Part shown: positions 43,249-51,102 of the stretch, piece after piece
How the letters are laid out: every line of letters begins with the position of its first letter
Position numbering within the stretch: position 1 is the stretch's first letter
From: Streptomyces mexicanus
GTDB taxonomy: Bacteria > Actinomycetota > Actinomycetes > Streptomycetales > Streptomycetaceae
Assembly: GCF_902506575.1 (NCBI RefSeq)
Contig: NZ_LR732544.1
Location: 6,358,454 to 6,414,216 of the forward strand
Direction: 5' to 3'
Length of the DNA stretch: 55,763 nt
Notes under the pieces: model-generated
Databases searched by the model: none
Seen by the model: the letters and a program-made list of their open reading frames with translations, nothing else
What the model was told of the DNA's origin: nothing
Position numbers and translations under genes: made by a program

Positions 43249-43331
43249 GCAGGGCCTGTCCGGCGGATCATGCCGCGGCCGACCGGGTCGCCCCGGGGTT
43301 CCCGCGACGTGATCCGTCGGGCAGGCCCTGC
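43249..43331. repeat. 83-bp inverted-repeat (REP/MITE-like) element
   Basis: 22-bp arms 43249-43270 (GCAGGGCCTGTCCGGCGGAT then CA) and 43310-43331 are inverted with two mismatches around a 39-nt centre. Such GGCCTGxCCGxCGGATCA units are, as far as I recall, dispersed in many Streptomyces genomes. It may also terminate the desaturase transcript. Confidence 0.65.
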
Positions 43332-43411
43332 ATCCGCGGGGGCGCGCGCCGGGGTCGCAGCGGCGGGCGCGGCGTGTGTCCCGTACGGGTGCTGACCCGT
43401 AGGGGTGCGGC

Positions 43412-43449
43412 CCGGGACGTCTCAGGGGTGTCTCCGGGACGTCTCAGGG
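43412..43449. repeat. Direct repeat upstream of a small membrane protein gene
   Basis: CCGGGACGTCTCAGGG occurs at 43412-43427 and 43434-43449, a 22-bp period (two helical turns). It could be a tandem regulator site. It lies 79 nt before the next start codon. Confidence 0.6.
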
Positions 43450-43527
43450 TCACGGGCCGGAACCACTGGGGAGGGCGGAGCCGTTTCCACCACAGAGAGC
43501 GGACAGTGTCCGCGAAGGAGGCGACAG

Positions 43528-43710
43528 ATGTCGAAGAACGCGAAGATCGCCGCGGGCGGTGTGGCGGCCGGTCTGATCCTGTTGATCTGGCTGCCCTGGT
43601 GGGCCGCGCTCCTGATAGTCCTGGGCGTTCCGGCCGCCGCCTACCTCGCGCTGGATCCGTCGCAGCGGCGCCGTCTGCGGCGCGTCACCCGCAAGGAGCT
43701 GGGCCGCTGA
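43528..43710 (+). CDS. Small membrane protein, unknown function
   Basis: A 60-residue protein with two hydrophobic segments (AAGGVAAGLILLIWLPWWAA and LLIVLGVPAAAYLAL) and a strongly basic C-terminus (SQRRRLRRVTRKELGR). An AGGAGG eight bases upstream of the ATG strongly supports translation. The stand-alone gene sits between the desaturase and a convergent secreted hydrolase. The basic tail would lie on the cytoplasmic side. No function is recognised. Confidence 0.75.
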   Translation: MSKNAKIAAGGVAAGLILLIWLPWWAALLIVLGVPAAAYLALDPSQRRRLRRVTRKELGR

Positions 43711-43729
43711 GACACCACCGCGCCGGCCT

Positions 43730-45103
43730 CTACTGCTGCAGGGAGCAGGAGTCGACGACGTCACCGCTCGCGGGCCTGCCGACGGTCCGGTCCGCGGGCG
43801 GCCGCAGCCCGTGCTCCACCCAGGCCACCAGCGCGTCGAACGCCGTCCGGTAGCAGGGCAGGATCGGGCGCAGCCGGTCGGGATAGGTGTCGTACAGCCC
43901 GTCGACGTGCGTACCGCCTTCGATCCGGTAGTACCGGTGCAGCCCGCCCCGTCCGCTCGCGTCCACCATGCGTGCGTACACGTCCGAGTCGGCCGCCACG
44001 GGCAGCAGCGTGTCCAGGTCGCCCTGCAGCGTGATCAGGGGCTTGCCGATCCGTCCGGTCAGCGCCACCCGGGCCACCGCCCGGTGCACCGAGGCGGGAC
44101 GCGCGGCGTAGTCGTAGGCGGCGTCGGACGCGCACGGCGCGAGGATCTGCTGGGTCGTGCTCCCGGCGGAGGCACCCGGGCAGGCCGGATCGTAGGCCGG
44201 GTCGAACTCGGCCCGGTAGGTCTTCTGCGTCACGCCCCAGTAGGCCTGCTCGTGGTACGGCCACAGGAACTCCGAGCCGCGCGCGAAACCGGCCGCGTAC
44301 ATGGCGTCGTCGCCCGCGCTCCCCAGGGTCCGTGCGACGGCGGTGGGCAGCGAGGTGAGCAGGTTCGGGCCGTCGGCGGTCCACAGCGTCCCTTCCCAGT
44401 CCACGCCGCCGTCGTACAGCTCGGGGTGGTGCTCCAGCTGCCAGCGCGTGAGGTAGCCGCCGTTGGAGATGCCCGTCATGTACGTCCGTCGCGGGGCGCG
44501 ACCGTAGCGTTGGGCGACCGCACGCTGGGCCGCTCTGGTCAGCTGGGTGGTCCGGGTGTTCCACTCGGCGACGGCGTCGCCGGGCCGGGTGCCGTCGCGG
44601 TAGAAGTCGGCCGAGTTGTTGCCCTTGTCGGTGGCGGCGTAGGCGTAGCCGCGGGCCAGCACCTGATCGGAGATGGCCTTGTCCGTGGCGTACTGCCGGC
44701 GGGTGCCGGGCGCCCCGGTGACCACCAGGCCGCCGTTCCAGCGGTCCGGCAGCCGGATCACGAACTGGGCGTCGTGCGGCCGGCCGTGCGTGGTGTTGAA
44801 GTGCGAGGAGTCCGGGAAGTAGCCGTCGATCTGTACCCCGGGCACCCCGGAGGGCGTACGGGTGGCCCGGGCCGTCAGACCGGCCTGGTCGGCCGGGTCC
44901 GTGTACGGCGTGCCGGCCAGCCCCGTGGTGGTCAGATCGGGAAGGCAGGCGGTCTGCTGGTAGGCCGCACCCGGCACCCGGAGCCGGTCCTGGCGGACGC
45001 AGTGCCCGTCGGTGCCGGCCGCGGCAGCCGCGGGCACGGGCCAGGTGACGGCGCCGGTGAGCAACGCGGCGGCGAGGAGCGGGACACCTCGGGACAGACG
45101 CAC
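43730..45103 (-). CDS. Secreted alpha/beta hydrolase, esterase type
   Basis: A 457-residue exported hydrolase. A signal peptide (PLLAAALLTGAVTWPVPAAAAA) follows the GTG at 45103, which has GGAGG five bases upstream. The nucleophile Ser is in GISNGGYLTRWQLEHHPELY (GxSxGG), reminiscent of tannase/feruloyl esterases and hydroxybutyrate-oligomer hydrolases. The catalytic Asp and His are probably in LQGDLDTLLPV and EGGTHVDGLYD. Multiple cysteines (CVRQD, QQTACLPD, DPACPG, APCAS, LPCYR, DSCSLQQ) suggest disulfides. The substrate is uncertain. Confidence 0.8.
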   Translation of the reverse strand: MRLSRGVPLLAAALLTGAVTWPVPAAAAAGTDGHCVRQDRLRVPGAAYQQTACLPDLTTTGLAGTPYTDPADQAGLTARATRTPSGVPGVQIDGYFPDSSHFNTTHGRPHDAQFVIRLPDRWNGGLVVTGAPGTRRQYATDKAISDQVLARGYAYAATDKGNNSADFYRDGTRPGDAVAEWNTRTTQLTRAAQRAVAQRYGRAPRRTYMTGISNGGYLTRWQLEHHPELYDGGVDWEGTLWTADGPNLLTSLPTAVARTLGSAGDDAMYAAGFARGSEFLWPYHEQAYWGVTQKTYRAEFDPAYDPACPGASAGSTTQQILAPCASDAAYDYAARPASVHRAVARVALTGRIGKPLITLQGDLDTLLPVAADSDVYARMVDASGRGGLHRYYRIEGGTHVDGLYDTYPDRLRPILPCYRTAFDALVAWVEHGLRPPADRTVGRPASGDVVDSCSLQQ

Positions 45104-45283
45104 GACGGCCTCCAGAGCGAGAGCGATCAAGGACGGCTCGGGCGGTGAAGCCCGGAGCTGCCCCATCGTGCGGGCGGCTGTCCGCGTCCTCCACGGGTTC
45201 GCGCCACATGGGTCCGGTACCGGGTATGGCGATGCAGTACATAGATCACGTGCATCGCGGACACAGCACCCTGCGGCACGGCC

Positions 45284-46186
45284 TCAGCTCGGGCGTACCG
45301 CCAGCTCGTCGAGGGCCTGGAGGAGCTTGGGCAACTCCGGTCCCCGGCCGACCGGCAGCACCTCGCCGGGCCGCTCGTCGAGGAGCACGAAGGCGATGTC
45401 GTCGGTGCGGGCCACCATCGACCAGCCGGGGCCGTCGGCCCGCAGGGTCCGCGCGTCACCCGGCGCGAAGGACGACCGGACACGGCCCAGGGGCGGCGGC
45501 GAGTCCACGTACGCGCGGGCCTCCGCCAGGACGCGCCGCACGGCGCCGTGACCCTCCGGCGCCCGCTGACCGGCACCGTCCGGCGCACCGCCCCCGGCAC
45601 TGGCTCCCGCGCCCGTCGCCGTGCTGCCGGCCACGGCTCCCTCGCCGGGTCGGGCCGCCACGCCGACCGTGTCCGGAGCGGCGAAGGCGTCGTCGTCGAG
45701 CTGCTCCCGCCACGCCGTCCACTGCAGGGCGATCTCGTCGGCGCCCAGCCGGCGCTGAGCGGGCCCCCAGGTGCTGGTGTCCGGCGGAGACAGCAGGGGC
45801 CCGTCCCCGGCCTCCGGGTCGGGATCGTGCGGCGCGGGCACACCGGGCGCGGCCACCGCGACGGCGAGGGGCCAGCCCGGCAGTGCGGCGACGACCGAGC
45901 GCTCGTCGGGCGACAGGTCGTACTCCATGCCGCAGTCCCAGGAGGCGATGGCCACCGCGACCAGTGACACGTCGTCGACGACGACCGTCCACCGCGCGCC
46001 GGTGCCGTCCTGACCGAGCACCAAGCCGTAGCCGTCGGCGAGCGGTGCCAGGCCGAGCGCCGCGCAGGCCTCCGGATAGTCGTCGCCCAGCACGCTCGGG
46101 AACTGCGCCGGCGTCAGCAGCACCGCCGTGAGCACATAGAGCGCGTCGTCCGCGGCGGCCCCGGCCTCCTCGTCCGTCCCGGCCAT
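45284..46186 (-). CDS. Conserved protein of unknown function
   Basis: A 300-residue soluble acidic protein with no signal peptide or membrane segment. The N-terminal half (LYVLTAVLLTPAQFPSVLGD, WTVVVDDVSLVAVAIASWDC) looks like a compact alpha/beta domain. A Gly/Ala-rich linker (about 190-215) separates it from a C-terminal domain (RTDDIAFVLLDE, LPKLLQALDELA). The ATG at 46186 has GGGAGG seven bases upstream. It is divergent from the MpaB-family gene. I do not recognise a named family. Confidence 0.68.
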   Translation of the reverse strand: MAGTDEEAGAAADDALYVLTAVLLTPAQFPSVLGDDYPEACAALGLAPLADGYGLVLGQDGTGARWTVVVDDVSLVAVAIASWDCGMEYDLSPDERSVVAALPGWPLAVAVAAPGVPAPHDPDPEAGDGPLLSPPDTSTWGPAQRRLGADEIALQWTAWREQLDDDAFAAPDTVGVAARPGEGAVAGSTATGAGASAGGGAPDGAGQRAPEGHGAVRRVLAEARAYVDSPPPLGRVRSSFAPGDARTLRADGPGWSMVARTDDIAFVLLDERPGEVLPVGRGPELPKLLQALDELAVRPS

Positions 46187-46422
46187 TCGAGAGCCTCCCA
46201 TGGTTCGTCCAACGGCGCGCACCCTAGTGGCCGAGGAAGCCGCTTGTCACGACCCGCAGGACCACGCGGACCTGCAGTTTTCCACCTGGACGGGGCGAAA
46301 TTGGCCGCCGTGCGAAAGCTGCCCGGCAGGCGGACGCCTTCCCCGGGGCGTCGCCGGAACCGCCCGTGCTTCTGCCGCTACGCCCAGTAGAGTTGGAGGT
46401 CCGACGGCAGAAGGGGCGGGAC

Positions 46423-47337
46423 GTGGCCAAGCGGTTCGAGCGGCTGGAGCAGATCCTTCGCATGGATCCGGTGGCGGACGCCACGGAGATCTACCGGCTC
46501 ACCGCCGCCTACGAGTTCCCCTGGGACGTCACGCGCGCCCTCGAACTGGCCCTGTACCGGACGTACGCCGTGCCGAGCATCGGCCGGCTGCTCGCCGAGA
46601 CCGCCGAACTCACCGAGCGCACCCAGAAGCGCTACGACGACACCTCCCTGCTCCTCGACACTGTTGTCGAACACGGCTTTTCCGGCGAACAGGGCCGCAC
46701 CGCGATCCGGCGCATCAACCAGATGCACCGCAGCTACGACATCAGCAACGACGACATGCGGTACGTCCTGTGCACGTTCGTGGTGATGCCCAAGCGCTGG
46801 ATCGACGCCTACGGCTGGCGCAGGCTCTCCCGGCACGAGATCGTCGCCTCCGCCGTGCACTACCGCACGCTCGGCCGGCACATGGGCATCAAGGACATCC
46901 CCGAGACCTACGAGGAGTTCGAGGCCCATCTCGACGCCTACGAAGCTGCCCACTTCGCCTGGGACGAGCAGGCGCGCACGGTCTCCGACGCCACGCTGAA
47001 CCTGATGGCCTCCTGGTACCCGCGCCCCCTGGCGCCCCTCCTGCGCGGCGCCACCCTGGCGCTGCTGGACGACCCGCTGCTGACAGCCTTCCGCTACGAC
47101 CCCCCGTCCGCTCTCACCCGCACCCTCGTGCGTCGCGCGCTGCGTGCCCGGGGCCGCGCCGTGCGGCTGCTGCCGCCGCGCCGCTCACCCCACTTCGCAC
47201 GGCAGAACTGGGAGATCAAGAGCTACCCGAACGGCTACCGGGTGGCCGACCTCGGCACCCGCCCGGTCCCCGGCGTGCGCGGCTGCCCGGTGCGGCACGC
47301 AGAGGGTACGGCGGGCAGCACCGGCCGGCCGGCGTGA
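46423..47337 (+). CDS. MpaB-family oxygenase (DUF2236)
   Basis: A 304-residue protein of the oxygenase MpaB / latex-clearing-protein superfamily, which carries a b-type haem. Family features include QMHRSYDISNDDMRYVLCTF, where His coordinates haem in relatives, and WRRLSRHEIVASAVHYRTLG. The natural substrate is unknown for most members. The GTG at 46423 is chosen for its AAGGGG six bases upstream; the frame is open 19 codons further. The C-terminus is basic and Pro-rich. It is not in an operon. Confidence 0.82.
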   Translation: MAKRFERLEQILRMDPVADATEIYRLTAAYEFPWDVTRALELALYRTYAVPSIGRLLAETAELTERTQKRYDDTSLLLDTVVEHGFSGEQGRTAIRRINQMHRSYDISNDDMRYVLCTFVVMPKRWIDAYGWRRLSRHEIVASAVHYRTLGRHMGIKDIPETYEEFEAHLDAYEAAHFAWDEQARTVSDATLNLMASWYPRPLAPLLRGATLALLDDPLLTAFRYDPPSALTRTLVRRALRARGRAVRLLPPRRSPHFARQNWEIKSYPNGYRVADLGTRPVPGVRGCPVRHAEGTAGSTGRPA

Positions 47338-47405
47338 GCCTGCTGCGCGGCCGTCCGCGTCACCTCTCGCGTGGATCCGCTCGCGCATCCGTCACCCCTC
47401 CCGCG

Positions 47406-48005
47406 TCAGTCCGCGCGGACGGCCAGCGCCAGGAAGCGGGCGTCCTCGTCGACGTACGACGTCATCCGCCACCCCGCCTCGGCGAGCAGCGGCCGCAGGT
47501 TGGGCTCCGCGCGCAGGTCGTCCGGGGTGATCTGCCGTCCCTGACGTGCCGCGAGCGCCGCCCGCCCGACGGGGTGGAACAGGGCCAGGGTGCCGCCGGG
47601 CCGCACCACGCGCCGCAGCTCCCGCAGGTTCTCGGCGGGCCGTGGCAGGTGGGCGATCAGCCCCGCCGCGAAGACGGCGTCCAACGACTCCGGGCGCAGC
47701 GGCAGCGCGGCGACGTCGGCGAGCAGCAGACGCCCGTCCTGGTCCCGCCCGGCCCGTACGGCGGCCTGCAGCATGGCCGGGGTCAGATCGACGCCCACGA
47801 CGACACCCGTCGCGCCCACGGCGGCGCGCAGCGCCGGAAGGGCACGGCCGGTACCGCACCCGGCGTCGAGCACCCGGTCGCCCGGGTGCAGCCCGAGTGC
47901 GGCCACCGCGGCCGCGTAGGCGGGACCGTCGTCGGGGAACCTGCTGTCCCAGTCGGCGGCGCGGGCGGTGAAGAACTCCTGGACGTGTGTGTGCTCCTCG
48001 CTCAT
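47406..48005 (-). CDS. Class I SAM-dependent methyltransferase
   Basis: A 199-residue methyltransferase of the Methyltransf_11 type. The SAM-binding motif I is VLDAGCGTGRALP. Motif II is VVGVDLTPAMLQAA, followed by ADVAALPLRPESLDAVFA and a post-motif LRRVVRPGGTLALFHP. The substrate cannot be inferred. The ATG at 48005 gives MSEEHTHVQEFF; its ribosome site is weak. It lies 46 nt downstream of the pyridoxamine-oxidase-fold gene on the same strand and may share its mRNA. Confidence 0.83.
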   Translation of the reverse strand: MSEEHTHVQEFFTARAADWDSRFPDDGPAYAAAVAALGLHPGDRVLDAGCGTGRALPALRAAVGATGVVVGVDLTPAMLQAAVRAGRDQDGRLLLADVAALPLRPESLDAVFAAGLIAHLPRPAENLRELRRVVRPGGTLALFHPVGRAALAARQGRQITPDDLRAEPNLRPLLAEAGWRMTSYVDEDARFLALAVRAD

Positions 48006-48051
48006 TCCCGCATCATGGCGCACACAGACGACCGCGCGCGCCGCCCCGTCC

Positions 48052-48480
48052 TCACTCCGCCAGGTCGCGCACCGCCACCACCTTGTCGATCGGGACCCGT
48101 CCCAGGAGCTCCCCCGGGACGCCGTTGCGGGCCCCGAACTCCTCGGCGCGCTCCTCGCCCATGTAGCGGGCGCCGATCCGCGTGGCCCAGTGCCGCAGCT
48201 CCTCCAGGTCCTCCGACAGCCGGGCGCGGCCGTGCAGCACCACGAAGGAGTACGGCGGCCGGTCGTCGTCCACGCACAGGGCGACGCGGCCGTCACGGGC
48301 CAGATTGCGCCCCTTCACCGTCTCCTTGCCGGTGTTGAACACCAGGTCGTCCCCGTCGAGCAGAAACCAGATCGGGGCGACGTGCGGGCTGTCGTCGGCC
48401 CGGACCGTGGCCAGCTTTCCGGTGCGGGTGCCCTCGGAGACGAACGCCCGCCATTCCTCGTCGGTCATCTTCTGTGCCAT
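48052..48480 (-). CDS. PPOX-class F420-dependent oxidoreductase
   Basis: A 142-residue split-barrel protein of the pyridoxamine 5'-phosphate oxidase-like superfamily. GKLATVRADDSPHVAPIWFL and LVFNTGKETVKGRNL are typical of F420-binding actinobacterial members; others bind FMN. It would reduce or oxidise a small molecule, unidentified. The ATG at 48480 follows GGATGGGGGC. It is co-directional with the methyltransferase and divergent from the Roadblock gene. Confidence 0.8.
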   Translation of the reverse strand: MAQKMTDEEWRAFVSEGTRTGKLATVRADDSPHVAPIWFLLDGDDLVFNTGKETVKGRNLARDGRVALCVDDDRPPYSFVVLHGRARLSEDLEELRHWATRIGARYMGEERAEEFGARNGVPGELLGRVPIDKVVAVRDLAE

Positions 48481-48575
48481 GCCCCCATCCTGCTTGCCGG
48501 GGCCGCCGCCGTGGTGAAGGCTTGCGGGGGATCCTCCGGCCAAGGGGGGGACACGCGACAGGGGGAGGCCGCGAC

Positions 48576-48989
48576 ATGGCGCAGAACCAGACACTCGGCC
48601 GGCTGCTGGACGACCTGACCGAGCGGGTGGCACACGTACGGCACGCCCTGGTGCTGTCCAGCGACGGGCTGGTCACGGGCGCGAGCACGGGCCTGCGGCG
48701 GGAGGACGCCGAGCATCTCGCGGCCGTCTCCTCCGGACTGCACAGCCTCGCCAAGGGATCGGGCATCCACTTCGGCGCGGGCTCGGTACGCCAGACGATC
48801 GTCGAGTTCGACGACGCCCTGCTCTTCGTCACGGCCGCGGGCGCGGGCAGTTGCCTGTGCGTCCTGAGCGGCTCCGAGGCCGACATGGGCCAGATCGCCT
48901 ACGAGATGACCCTGCTGGTGAACCGGCTCGGCGAGCACCTCGACCTGACCGCCCGCCAGCCCGGCCCGACTCCGCCGAGACACCCATGA
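48576..48989 (+). CDS. Roadblock/LC7-domain protein
   Basis: A 137-residue Roadblock/LC7 protein (ALVLSSDGLVTGASTGLRRE, LFVTAAGAGSCLCVLSG) similar to CvnB of Streptomyces conservons. CvnB normally sits between a sensor kinase-like CvnA, a DUF742 CvnC and a small GTPase CvnD. None of these is adjacent, so this is an orphan. It probably dimerises and modulates a distant Ras-like GTPase such as MglA/CvnD. GGGAGG precedes the ATG at 48576. Confidence 0.85.
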   Translation: MAQNQTLGRLLDDLTERVAHVRHALVLSSDGLVTGASTGLRREDAEHLAAVSSGLHSLAKGSGIHFGAGSVRQTIVEFDDALLFVTAAGAGSCLCVLSGSEADMGQIAYEMTLLVNRLGEHLDLTARQPGPTPPRHP

Positions 48990-49015
48990 CCTGCTGATTC
49001 GCGACTGCCGTGGAG

Positions 49016-49024
49016 TTATCCACA
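49016..49024 (+). other. Perfect DnaA-box sequence
   Basis: TTATCCACA matches the bacterial DnaA-box consensus exactly. It lies 27 nt after the Roadblock gene and about 90 nt upstream of the DUF6397-type gene. A single box is not an origin; it might be a regulatory or titration site. Confidence 0.45.
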
Positions 49025-49112
49025 GGCTCAAGCGGAGATCGCCGGCGGCATCTAACGTTCTTCGCAGGCGAGCGCAGCCGGCGCGAGCCACGGATGCCAC
49101 GGGGGCGCGAAC

Positions 49113-50078
49113 ATGTCCGGCAACACGATCACCCACGAGCCGAAGCCCGCGGTCGCACCGGCCCGGCGACAGAACCGAACGGCCGTCAGCCCGACGCGGG
49201 CCGCCCGCGAACTGGGCCTCAAGCGAGCCGAGTTCGACCTGGCCGTCCACCTCGGTCTTGTCCGCACCCGGCGCGACGAGGGCGGAGAAGGCCGCTGCGT
49301 CGCCCGAGCCGAGATCGAACGTCTGCGGCACCAGGAGGGTTTCCCGCAGGAACTGCGGGAGCGGGTCACCAGCGTGGGCACTCGGGAGGGCGCGGAGATC
49401 ATGGGCGTGACCCCGGCCAGGTTCACCCGCCTGGCCCGGCTGGGGCTGGTGGTGCCGGTGGCGTACTACCTGAACCGGTACCGGGCCGTCGTCTGGCGCT
49501 ATCTGGCCTGCGAACTGCGGCAGTTCGCCGACAGCCGGGAGAACGCCGCGCTGCTGAAGCGGCCTTTGCCCCCGGGACTGCGGGACCAGCTGGAGGCGGG
49601 TGTGGACCTGCGTCCCCGCAACTGGCGTGGACGTTACCTGGGCTTCCTGTTGCGCCAGGCCGACGATCCGTGGGAACGAGCGGCCTGCGTGGCCTCGCTG
49701 CTCGATCCGATCCAGGTGTCGGAGATCGTCACCGACCCCTACGAACGGGCTCATCTCAACGGCTTCCGGCAGCCGCCGCCCGCCCACGGCGCCCCGGGCT
49801 CGCCCGCCGCCCACCTCGCGGAGCGGATCGCGACGGCGCAGGACGCCGACGAGATCGACTGGCTCCGTGCCGACCTGGCGCGCACCGTGCAGGAGGCGCG
49901 GATCCACCGGCCGGCGCCCAGGCCCGCACCCCCGCACTCCGGTCGACGCCACACGCGGGAACCGCACCCGCGCCTCGCCGGGCACCGGGGACGGCCGACG
50001 CCGCGGGAGTGTGAACACCCCGCCCCCGCCGGGCGCACACACATCCTGCTGAGCCGGCTTTTCGGCAGAGGGGACTGA
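49113..50078 (+). CDS. DUF6397-like protein, probable helix-turn-helix
   Basis: A 321-residue basic protein that I recognise as the Streptomyces DUF6397 family. The N-terminal half holds two MerR-like or excisionase-like helical units (RAARELGLKRAEFDLAVHLG and TREGAEIMGVTPARFTRLAR), each followed by a beta-turn, suggesting DNA binding. The mid-region (WRGRYLGFLLRQADDPWERA) is conserved. The C-terminus (from about 255) is disordered, His/Pro/Arg-rich. It is a single-gene unit downstream of a DnaA-box sequence. Function unknown. Confidence 0.75.
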   Translation: MSGNTITHEPKPAVAPARRQNRTAVSPTRAARELGLKRAEFDLAVHLGLVRTRRDEGGEGRCVARAEIERLRHQEGFPQELRERVTSVGTREGAEIMGVTPARFTRLARLGLVVPVAYYLNRYRAVVWRYLACELRQFADSRENAALLKRPLPPGLRDQLEAGVDLRPRNWRGRYLGFLLRQADDPWERAACVASLLDPIQVSEIVTDPYERAHLNGFRQPPPAHGAPGSPAAHLAERIATAQDADEIDWLRADLARTVQEARIHRPAPRPAPPHSGRRHTREPHPRLAGHRGRPTPRECEHPAPAGRTHILLSRLFGRGD

Positions 50079-50153
50079 GCCGCGGCGGGCGGCCGACCCC
50101 GGCCGGAACCCGCCCAGGCGCTCCGGTGGACCATGGCCCCCGGCGAGCGACGT

Positions 50154-51020
50154 CTACACGGCGCGGAACAGGCCCTCCTGAACGACCGACACGAGCAGGC
50201 GGCCCTCCCGGTCGTAGATCCGTCCGCGGGCCAGGCCCCGGCCACCGGTCGCGATCGGGGACTCCTGGTCGTACAGGAACCACTCGTCCGCCCGGAACGG
50301 CCGGTGGAACCACATGGCGTGGTCCAGCGACGCCATGTCGAAGCCTCGCGGCCCCCACAGTGGCTCGACCGGCAGGCGCACCGCGTCGAGCAGCGTCATG
50401 TCGCTGGCGTAGGTCAGCGCGCAGGTGTGCACCAGCGGGTCGTCGCCGAGCGGTCCGACGGCACGCATCCACACCGCACTGCGCGGCTCGGCCTCCTTGA
50501 TCTCCTCCGGACTCCAGCGCAGCCGGTCGACGTACCGGATGTCGAAGGGCTGGCGCCGGGCCATGCGCTCCAGCTGATCGGGCAGCGCCCCCAAGTGCTC
50601 GCGGACCTCGTCGCCCACGGTCGGCAGCGACTCGGGATCCGGGACCTCGCGGGCCGGAGGCAGCTGGTGTTCGAAACTCCCCTGTTCAGGCTTGTGGAAG
50701 GAGGCGGTCAGCGTGAAGATCGTGCGGCCCTGCTGCACGGCGGTGACCCGGCGGGTCGGGAAGGACCGCCCGTCGCGCACCCGCTCGACCTGGTACACGA
50801 TCGGAACCCCCGGCCGGCCGGGCCGCAGGAAGTACGCGTGCAGGGAGTGGACCGGGCGCTCGCCGTCGGTGGTGCGGCCGGCGGCGACCAGCGCCTGGCC
50901 CGCCACCTGGCCCCCGAAGACCCGCTGCAGCGACTCGTGCGGGCTGCGACCGCGGAATATGTTGACCTCGATCTGCTCCAGGTCGAGCAGGTCGACGAGC
51001 CGTTCGGCCGGGTTCGTCAT
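50154..51020 (-). CDS. tesB: Acyl-CoA thioesterase II
   Basis: A 288-residue double hot-dog thioesterase, standard length for TesB, which hydrolyses acyl-CoA to free fatty acid and CoA. Family features are RVFGGQVAGQALVAAGRT, HSLHAYFLRPG, and in the second hot-dog SLDHAMWFHRPFRADEW with GRGLARGRIYDREGRLL; the catalytic Asp is in SLDHAMW. AGGAGAA precedes the ATG at 51020. It lies downstream of the helicase gene on the same strand (82 nt). Confidence 0.92.
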   Translation of the reverse strand: MTNPAERLVDLLDLEQIEVNIFRGRSPHESLQRVFGGQVAGQALVAAGRTTDGERPVHSLHAYFLRPGRPGVPIVYQVERVRDGRSFPTRRVTAVQQGRTIFTLTASFHKPEQGSFEHQLPPAREVPDPESLPTVGDEVREHLGALPDQLERMARRQPFDIRYVDRLRWSPEEIKEAEPRSAVWMRAVGPLGDDPLVHTCALTYASDMTLLDAVRLPVEPLWGPRGFDMASLDHAMWFHRPFRADEWFLYDQESPIATGGRGLARGRIYDREGRLLVSVVQEGLFRAV

Positions 51021-51102
51021 GAGTGGCGTTCTCCTGTGGTCGCACAAGGACGGTAGCTGGTCAGGGACTGCGGCTGCGCTTCCGCTGCCGGGCGGACGAC
51101 GC

